A program made the position numbers and the translations under genes. A stretch of DNA of 5,191 nucleotides, taken from assembly GCA_028280915.1 (NCBI GenBank), contig JANQKX010000449.1, positions 1-5,191 on the forward strand. Direction: 5' to 3'. Source of the stretch: Kiloniellaceae bacterium. GTDB taxonomy: Bacteria; Pseudomonadota; Alphaproteobacteria; Kiloniellales; Kiloniellaceae. Position 1 is the stretch's first letter. Every line of letters starts with the position of its first letter. Shown in pieces: positions 1 to 3,891 of this stretch. The notes beneath the pieces were generated by a model, which ran no database searches, was not told the DNA's origin, and saw only the letters and a list, made by a program, of their open reading frames with translations.

Positions 1-14
1 AATATCTGTCCCAT
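1..14 (-). CDS. 5' end of an unidentified gene running off the left edge
   Basis: On the minus strand an ATG at 14-12 opens a reading frame MGQI that leaves the window after four codons. The start is supported by a strong ribosome binding site, GGGAGG (complement of 19-24), four bases before the ATG. It lies 63 bases downstream of the DUF1289 stop on the same strand, so the two could share a transcript. Four residues are too few to name a product. The call rests only on the ribosome binding site and its position. Confidence 0.4.
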
Positions 15-26
15 AATACCTCCCGC

Positions 27-61
27 AGTGATGAAATCTTTCTTAAACTGATTCCATCACT
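27..61 (-). other. Stem-loop between the DUF1289 gene and the next gene
   Basis: GTGATGAAATC at 28-38 pairs with GATTCCATCAC at 50-60, with one mismatch, and A27/T61 adds a pair, around an 11-base AT-rich loop. An outer pairing of GTCCCA (8-13) with TGGGAC (65-70) could enclose it. The stem sits immediately upstream of the ribosome binding site of the left-edge gene. It has no T-tract, so a simple intrinsic terminator is unlikely. An mRNA processing or translational control element is possible. The structure is seen; the role is inference. Confidence 0.4.
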
Positions 62-77
62 TCGTGGGACTGAACAG

Positions 78-323
78 CTAGGCCGCCAAGGGCGGCCGAA
101 CACCCTTCTTCGCACATTTCCGCAAATAAACCTTACGCCAATATTCGTGGCGCCCCAAGGCCTGCTGCTGATCTATGAGCTTGGCAATGAACGCCAACTT
201 CTTTTTTTCGGACTTCAGCTTTTTGAACTTTTTTTTCTGATCCTTTGTCATAGTGCATCCGATGCACCTGTCCTTGAGTTTGAATTTGCAGACATCAACA
301 CAGGGCGAGGGGATTTTGGGCAA
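78..323 (-). CDS. DUF1289 family small cysteine-rich protein
   Basis: This 81-residue protein begins MPKIPSPCVDVC and has the DUF1289 signature: a Ser-Pro-Cys start followed by four cysteines in the pattern C8-x3-C12-x7-C20-x2-C23. These are likely ligands of a zinc ion or an iron-sulfur cluster. A lysine-rich stretch (about residues 27-43) and a helix with Trp62 follow. Length is normal for the family, whose molecular function is not established. The start codon is TTG at 323-321; AAGGAG (331-336 complement) lies seven bases upstream, and no ATG or GTG gives an equally good start. The last codons (81-97) form a perfect 7-bp hairpin with a 3-base loop just before the stop, without a T-tract. 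The gene follows bfr on the same strand after 421 bases, so it probably has its own promoter. Confidence 0.85.
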   Translation of the reverse strand: MPKIPSPCVDVCKFKLKDRCIGCTMTKDQKKKFKKLKSEKKKLAFIAKLIDQQQALGRHEYWRKVYLRKCAKKGVRPPLAA

Positions 324-330
324 GACCGGG

Positions 331-336
331 CTCCTT
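331..336 (-). promoter_or_regulatory. Ribosome binding site fixing the TTG start of the DUF1289 gene
   Basis: The minus strand reads AAGGAG, then seven bases, then TTG. This ideal spacing is what decides the non-ATG start of the DUF1289 protein, whose conserved SPC motif begins only six residues in. Confidence 0.7.
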
Positions 337-458
337 TGAGGTGAGCTCTTATTTCTGACTAGGACAAGAAGCGAAGCTGCGCTTCCTGAGAATCCTAGCT
401 ATCATTTTTCCAGCGCCGGGCTCAAGCTCTGTCTCCCTGGCTCGATGGTTGCCCCCTT

Positions 459-486
459 TTTGCCAAGACTTGTTTGCCAAGACTTG
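459..486. repeat. Perfect tandem duplication of a 14-bp unit
   Basis: TTTGCCAAGACTTG occurs at 459-472 and again at 473-486 with no difference and no spacer. It is non-coding. A recent slippage duplication is the simplest explanation; a paired binding site is an alternative with no further support. Confidence 0.8.
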
Positions 487-491
487 CCGTA

Positions 492-512
492 CGGCGGGCG
501 CGCAACCCGCCG
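492..512. other. GC-rich stem-loop
   Basis: CGGCGGG (492-498) pairs perfectly with CCCGCCG (506-512) around a 7-base loop. The 12-bp palindrome CCGCCATGGCGG follows at 521-532. Neither strand has a T-tract after the stem, so a terminator role is weakly supported. Such structures also arise by chance in DNA of this composition. Confidence 0.35.
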
Positions 513-672
513 CCGATGGGCCGCCATGGCGGAGGAGACACGCCAAGGGCGCGCCTATCCCCGTTTCAAAAAGAAAGCCCGCCCGAGATCGGATCTCAGG
601 CCAGGTGCGTATGCGTCTGATCTGTGTTTGCTCTAATACCAAGGAGCGTGGATGCTCGGATGGTTTTTGGAA

Positions 673-734
673 TTGAAGTTCCTCACGGTGCCGGCCCTGA
701 GAATAACCGGCCCCGGAAATAAAAGGAACTTCAA
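673..734 (-). terminator. Large inverted repeat downstream of bfr, possible transcript end
   Basis: TTGAAGTTCCT at 673-683 is a perfect inverted match to AGGAACTTCAA at 724-734, an 11-bp outer stem. Inside it GCCGG (690-694) can pair with CCGGC (708-712), and GGCCC is repeated directly. The structure starts ten bases beyond the bfr stop codon, where a terminator or 3' stabilising stem would be expected. There is no T-tract on the minus strand after the stem, so it is not a canonical intrinsic terminator. A 62-bp mobile-type repeat is the alternative. The repeat is certain; its function is inferred. Confidence 0.45.
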
Positions 735-744
735 GTCCGCCACA

Positions 745-1224
745 CTAGTCGTCGTCTGCTTCACTTTGAAACTGGATGTAATTTTTCTGGCCCATTTTAT
801 CGAGCAGGTCGAATTGGGTTTCCAGATAGTCCACCTGTTCCTCGTGATGCTCCAAGAGGTCCTCGAAAAGTTCGCGGGTCAGGAAATCCGGGGTCTTTTC
901 ACAGAGCGCGATGCCGTCACGCAGGGGAACCAGGATCGCCATCTCCATATCGTACTCACACTTGAGGATTTCCGCCACGTCTTCGCCGATATGCAGCTTG
1001 CCCAGATCCTGCAGGTTGGGCAGGCCTTCCAGGAACAAGATCCGCTCGATCACCTTGTCGGCCTGCTTCATGGCCTTGATGGATTCCTTGTATTCCTTGT
1101 GCCCGAGACAGTCGACGCCCCAGTTTTTCAGCATGCGGGCGTGCAAGAAATACTGGTTGATGGCGGTCAGCTCGTTCTTGAGCACCGCGTTCATGGTCTG
1201 AATAACCTTTTTATCGCCTTTCAT
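745..1224 (-). CDS. bfr: Bacterioferritin, haem-binding subunit with degenerate ferroxidase centre
   Basis: This 159-residue protein (E. coli Bfr has 158) starts MKGDKKVIQ and carries the family blocks NELTAINQYFLHARM and IERILFLEGLPNLQDLGKL. Bacterioferritin subunits form a 24-mer cage storing ferric iron, with haem bound between pairs of subunits through Met52. Here Met52 is present. Of the six ferroxidase ligands of E. coli Bfr, only Glu18 and Glu94 remain; Glu51 is Ala, His54 is Gln, Glu127 is His and His130 is Gln. The subunit should bind haem but not oxidise iron well, as in two-subunit bacterioferritins described in Magnetospirillum and Neisseria. Residues known to dock Bfd in Pseudomonas (Leu68, Glu81, Glu85) are kept. 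The start at 1224 has AGGAAAGG about 11 bases upstream; the longer frame from 1299 adds 25 atypical residues. A ferroxidase-competent partner is not in this window. Confidence 0.93.
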   Translation of the reverse strand: MKGDKKVIQTMNAVLKNELTAINQYFLHARMLKNWGVDCLGHKEYKESIKAMKQADKVIERILFLEGLPNLQDLGKLHIGEDVAEILKCEYDMEMAILVPLRDGIALCEKTPDFLTRELFEDLLEHHEEQVDYLETQFDLLDKMGQKNYIQFQSEADDD

Positions 1225-1270
1225 TTTATTCTTGGCCTTTCCTAAGGTGCTGCGCGCCGGCTGCAGGCAA

Positions 1271-1299
1271 TTGATATTCAGTCGCAACCGGAAATTCAA
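1271..1299 (-). promoter_or_regulatory. Possible bfr promoter
   Basis: On the minus strand TTGAAT (1299-1294) and TATCAA (1276-1271) are separated by 17 bases, each four of six to the sigma-70 consensus, placing a start about 40 bases before the bfr ATG. No good Fur box overlaps it. The match is modest and other AT-rich stretches nearby (around 1304-1316) could also serve. Confidence 0.3.
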
Positions 1300-1376
1300 T
1301 TCTTAAATATTTATCTAGCGCAGAATGGTCCCGGAATCGAGCCCGAAAGCAAAAAACTAACGAAATATCAATCTAT

Positions 1377-1396
1377 GAAATTGACAATCATTATCA
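1377..1396 (+). promoter_or_regulatory. Fur box controlling bfd
   Basis: Positions 1377-1395 match 16 of 19 bases of the Fur consensus GATAATGATAATCATTATC. In the 7-1-7 form, 1382-1396 reads TGACAAT-C-ATTATCA, with a single mismatch. It covers the -35 element of the bfd promoter, where iron-loaded Fur would block RNA polymerase. A further ATTATC at 1405-1410 could extend the site. Fur repression of bfd is known in enterobacteria and Pseudomonas, which agrees with this reading. Confidence 0.85.
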
Positions 1397-1409
1397 CTCT
1401 CAATATTAT
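1381..1409 (+). promoter_or_regulatory. Strong sigma-70 promoter of bfd
   Basis: TTGACA at 1381-1386 is a perfect -35 element and TATTAT at 1404-1409 matches the -10 in five of six positions, with the optimal 17-base spacer. Transcription would start near 1416, giving a leader of about 18 bases that includes the GGAGGTGG ribosome binding site at 1420-1427, six bases before the bfd ATG. Confidence 0.8.
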
Positions 1410-1433
1410 CCCGTTACTTGGAGGTGGGATTTT

Positions 1434-1619
1434 ATGTACGTTTGCCTTTGCAATGGATACCGGGACTCCGAGCTGCGGGAATTGGCGCAGCAAGGCGTTT
1501 CCTGCGTGTACGAGGCTTATGAGGCCTTGGGCAACGGCCCCTGCTGCGGCACCTGCCTGGATTGCGCCCGCGACATCATGAGCGAAGCCCGAGCCGCGCT
1601 CTCCGTGGCAGCGGAATAA
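1434..1619 (+). CDS. bfd: Bacterioferritin-associated ferredoxin Bfd
   Basis: This 61-residue [2Fe-2S] protein of the BFD-like family begins MYVCLCNG, as in E. coli Bfd (64 residues). The four expected cluster ligands are present in the family spacing: C4-x-C6 and C38-x2-C41; C24, C37 and C44 are extra. Bfd passes electrons to the haem of bacterioferritin, reducing the mineral core so that ferrous iron is released to the cytosol. Tyr2 and Leu5, which contact bacterioferritin in the Pseudomonas complex, are present. The start is fixed by GGAGGTGG six bases upstream. The gene is divergent from bfr, so storage subunit and release ferredoxin are neighbours with separate promoters. A strong promoter with an overlapping Fur box indicates induction when iron is scarce, fitting a role in iron mobilisation. 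Confidence 0.95.
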   Translation: MYVCLCNGYRDSELRELAQQGVSCVYEAYEALGNGPCCGTCLDCARDIMSEARAALSVAAE

Positions 1620-1918
1620 GGCTACATTACAATGATGTTATGGCGGAGCTTGCAGCCCAAGCAAATTGTCATTGCCGCCAACGTCCTGACATCTTTCATG
1701 AAAAACTGGCAGCCGGATCGGCAATCCGTGAGAAATATTCGTGGTGCCGCCGGACCGCAGTCGCCGGCCACGCCGCCCGCTCCTTTAAAAGCTGAAAATC
1801 TCGCCGGCCAGAGCAAGCCCTAGGATCTATGGGACAGCGGCTCTATGGGACGGCCTTCGCCAGGGAGCGGCGGCGTTCGCAATCCGCCGCTAGATCGACC
1901 GATCCGCTGCGATTCCTA
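1620..1918. other. Convergent gap between bfd and the DUF2325 gene
   Basis: This 299-base stretch separates two converging genes. A 63-codon frame at 1632-1823 (+) starts 12 bases after the bfd stop but has only a weak AAGG before it and resembles nothing I recognise, so I do not call it. Short repeats are visible: TCGCCGGCCA at 1761-1770 and 1801-1810, and TCTATGGGAC at 1826-1835 and 1842-1851. The right end holds hairpins at 1866-1891, 1893-1904 and 1911-1928. A transcription end zone is the most likely content. Confidence 0.5.
1866..1891 (-). terminator. Candidate transcription terminator hairpin
   Basis: AGCGGCGG (1866-1873) pairs perfectly with CCGCCGCT (1884-1891) around a 10-base loop, 27 bases past the DUF2325 stop codon on the minus strand. 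GATCG-AC-CGATC (1893-1904) is a second small palindrome beside it. Position between converging genes suits a terminator, but no T-tract follows on either strand, so confidence is limited. Confidence 0.35.
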
Positions 1919-3214
1919 TCATTGAATCAAAGGACTATCGTCGCTTGTTAAACCGCTGACGAAAGACGAAAGACCGGCGGTGCGCAGGGGCACATAGGGC
2001 TTCATATTGCGCTGGCACAGAATCTTCAGCTTTTTAACCGCGCTGTGGCTGACGCAATCGGTGGGAAAAACCACCGTGTCGGCCCGGGCCACGGCGCTGG
2101 CCAGCTCGTCGATGGATTTTTCCATGCCGCCGTCGTGGTGGATAAAGATGCCGTTGCACTGCTGCACAAACTCCCGGGCCTTGCAGACCACATTGGTGAT
2201 GCCGCCCACGTAAAGGATACAGCGGCCATCAAAATTGAAGGGGCAGCGTCCGCCCTGGGCCCCATCGGCCGCCAGATCATCTCCCCAATCCCGGTGCACC
2301 ACCTGCTCCAAGGCGGCACATTCGGCCGCCATGGACTCTGCCCGTTGCTGAGCCTGGCGCAAATCCTCGCTCAAGCGCTCAATGAGGTCTTCCTGCTGAT
2401 CCACCTGGGCCTGTAGGGTGTGGAGGGAACGCTCGCCGGTTCCATTGAAAGCCGCACCGCCGTCTCTTTCATCTGCCTTGGACAGCACCAGCAGCTGCTC
2501 TTCCAGGCGCCGCACCCGTTGTCTGGTCCGTTCGCCGGCGGCTTGTTCCTCCGCCAGCTTGGCGCTCAGCTCCTGGTTCTTTTCCGCATGGGCCTGGCGG
2601 CGGCGGATTTCCCGTTCTAACTTATCACTCAAGGTGGCGTTCGCCTGCTCCAGCTGCTTTTGGTTGCGCACATCCGCCCGGTTGGCCGCCCCCACCAAGT
2701 GGGACAGCATATGCACGTCGCCGTAGATCCGGGAGCCCAAGTCCTTGTCCAAGGCCGGGTGGGTCGCCGCGGCCCACAGGGGCCCGGGGATCTCCCCGGC
2801 GTCGAAGGCCGCCTCCCACAGGGCTTTCACCTCCTCACTGGTCTTGGCCTTGGCGAAACGCCGCAGGGCCCCGGCGTGCTTGCGGTCCAAGAGCTTGTTG
2901 ATCAGCTTGCCGGCCCGATTGCTGTTTTCCGCCTCGCTGACAAAATGGCCATGGATCTGGTAGTCGGTGACCTTTGCCGGATCGAACTGATAGTCCAGTT
3001 TGCGGCACAGGCTGCGCAAATCCGACAAGGTCAAACAGGTCCCCACGATCATGCAGTGCCAAATGGGGTCCAGTTCCCAAATCTTGTCTCGCCGAGATGG
3101 GCTTCCCGTCCGGGTCTTGGTGGATTCGCAAGCTTCACACACGTCCGATAGATCCCTTTTGTCTAACTTCTGTTTGGCTTCCATTTGACTTCCTAACAAC
3201 GTCCGGCCCCCCAT
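1919..3214 (-). CDS. DUF2325 protein with Cys/His N-terminal domain and central coiled coil
   Basis: Three parts can be seen in this 431-residue protein. Residues 20-180 contain possible metal-binding residues: C26-x2-C29, the WHC at 52-54, C60, C70, H88-x-H90, and H152, H168 and H172 near the sequence YGDVHMLSHL. Residues 183-306 are rich in Glu, Gln, Arg and Leu heptads and should form a coiled coil with a break near 255-275. Residues 330-415 are a DUF2325 domain, recognised from ILYVGG, HHDGG (359-363) and DCVSH (386-390), followed by C400. The function of the family is unknown. There is no signal peptide or membrane segment, so it is probably cytosolic and oligomeric. Two starts are plausible: 3214 (AAGGA five bases upstream) or 3184 (AGGA six bases upstream, protein MEAKQKL...). 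It diverges from the SnoaL-like gene across two Fur-like sites, which suggests iron control. Confidence 0.85.
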   Translation of the reverse strand: MGGRTLLGSQMEAKQKLDKRDLSDVCEACESTKTRTGSPSRRDKIWELDPIWHCMIVGTCLTLSDLRSLCRKLDYQFDPAKVTDYQIHGHFVSEAENSNRAGKLINKLLDRKHAGALRRFAKAKTSEEVKALWEAAFDAGEIPGPLWAAATHPALDKDLGSRIYGDVHMLSHLVGAANRADVRNQKQLEQANATLSDKLEREIRRRQAHAEKNQELSAKLAEEQAAGERTRQRVRRLEEQLLVLSKADERDGGAAFNGTGERSLHTLQAQVDQQEDLIERLSEDLRQAQQRAESMAAECAALEQVVHRDWGDDLAADGAQGGRCPFNFDGRCILYVGGITNVVCKAREFVQQCNGIFIHHDGGMEKSIDELASAVARADTVVFPTDCVSHSAVKKLKILCQRNMKPYVPLRTAGLSSFVSGLTSDDSPLIQ

Positions 3215-3272
3215 CGCAGTCCTTCAGCCCTGCCCCGCTCAGCCCAAAAAGCCGGTATCACCTACCTGCAAT

Positions 3273-3292
3273 TAAGAACCATTCTCATTATC
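3273..3292. promoter_or_regulatory. Fur-like operator 1 between the DUF2325 and SnoaL-like genes
   Basis: Positions 3273-3287 match 13 of 15 bases of the Fur palindrome form TGAGAATCATTCTCA, and the adjoining CATTATC (to 3292) continues the pattern; the 19-base consensus match at 3274-3292 is 13 of 19. The site is about 60-90 bases upstream of the DUF2325 starts. Confidence 0.55.
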
Positions 3293-3319
3293 TTAAAAAA
3301 AATTCCCCCGGATCGCAAT

Positions 3320-3339
3320 TAATAATTATTCTCATTCTC
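3320..3339. promoter_or_regulatory. Fur-like operator 2 between the DUF2325 and SnoaL-like genes
   Basis: Positions 3320-3334 match TGATAAT-N-ATTATCA at 12 of 14 specified bases, and 3321-3339 match the 19-base consensus at 14. The 9-mer ATTCTCATT is shared with operator 1, 47 bases away. The surrounding AT-rich stretch contrasts with the GC-rich genes and probably holds the divergent promoters, though I find no clear -35/-10 pair. Confidence 0.55.
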
Positions 3340-3422
3340 AATCGGCATATCGGCCCTTCATTGGCCCTTGCCTTGCGACGGGGTTTCGCTTTCTAGTTCA
3401 GGGGAAGACCGGTCAATGAAAG

Positions 3423-3821
3423 ATGCCAGAAACGATGCCAGGAAAGATGACGCTGCAAATGGCAAAAGCGGACAACAAAAAAATCATCGCGGCCTGGGTT
3501 GCCGCCTTCAATCGCCGCGATGCGGACGAGATGGCGGGCTTTTACGCCGAGGACGCGGTGAATCACCAGGTGGCCCAAGATCCGGTGAAAGGCCGCGCCG
3601 CCATTCGTCGGATGTTCGCCGAGGAGTTCGCCGCGGCGGACATGGTCTGCCTGGTGGAGAACATCTTCCAAGACGGCGACTGGGCCATGCTGGAATGGAA
3701 AGATCCCCTCGGCCTGCGCGGCTGCGGCTTTTTTCAGCTCAAGGACGGAAAGATCGTGTTCCAGCGCGGCTATTGGGACAAACTTTCCTTCTTGCGGCAG
3801 CATGGCCTGCCCATCAAATAA
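3423..3821 (+). CDS. SnoaL/NTF2-like fold small protein
   Basis: This 132-residue protein looks like a SnoaL-like member of the NTF2/ketosteroid-isomerase superfamily, whose cone-shaped fold binds small ligands or acts as an isomerase or hydrolase. The pattern is an N-terminal helix (IIAAWVAAFNRRD), then FYAEDAVNH (residues 40-48), a G-R-AAI turn (57-61), and strands with MLEWKD (89-94), CGFFQLKDGKI (101-111) and GYWDK (116-120). The specific substrate cannot be told from sequence. Starts at 3423, 3447 and 3459 are all possible; 3447 has AGGAAAG directly before it, while 3423 gives the longest frame but lacks a clear ribosome binding site. Conservation seems to begin only around residue 17, so a shorter form is possible. 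It faces the DUF2325 gene across the Fur-like sites and precedes the E1-like gene by 70 bases. Confidence 0.75.
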   Translation: MPETMPGKMTLQMAKADNKKIIAAWVAAFNRRDADEMAGFYAEDAVNHQVAQDPVKGRAAIRRMFAEEFAAADMVCLVENIFQDGDWAMLEWKDPLGLRGCGFFQLKDGKIVFQRGYWDKLSFLRQHGLPIK

Positions 3822-3891
3822 GTCATCAGACAAGAGAGACGGCCGCATTTAAGGCGGGCTTCGGGCTCCGAGTGAATTGGAAAGGCGATCC

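Larger units (their letters stand above)
324..744. other. 421-base gap without a convincing gene
   Basis: Open frames here on both strands are short, lack good ribosome binding sites and give low-complexity arginine-, proline- or alanine-rich products, so I call none of them. What can be seen is a set of small structures: a 6-bp hairpin at 368-385 (GAAGCG/CGCTTC) upstream of the DUF1289 gene, a 14-bp tandem duplication at 459-486, a 7-bp GC hairpin at 492-512, a palindrome at 521-532, an interrupted palindrome GAGATC-G-GATCTC at 585-597, and a large inverted repeat at 673-734. The promoter of the DUF1289 gene should lie at the left end, but I see no clear -35/-10 pair. Confidence 0.5.

Noticed and set aside
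349..642. 97-codon frame on the minus strand upstream of the DUF1289 gene
   Set aside because: No ribosome binding site or recognisable motif; arginine-rich composition typical of random frames in GC-rich DNA, and it spans several hairpins.
652..1245. Long plus-strand frame opposite bfr
   Set aside because: It is the antisense shadow of the clearly real bfr coding sequence.
1225..1299. Upstream extension of bfr from an ATG at 1299 adding 25 residues
   Set aside because: The added residues are unlike any bacterioferritin N-terminus, and the family start MKG at 1224 has its own ribosome binding site.
1632..1823. 63-codon frame on the plus strand just after bfd
   Set aside because: Only a weak AAGG upstream, a Pro/Ala-rich tail and no recognisable domain; a hidden small gene cannot be excluded but is not supported.
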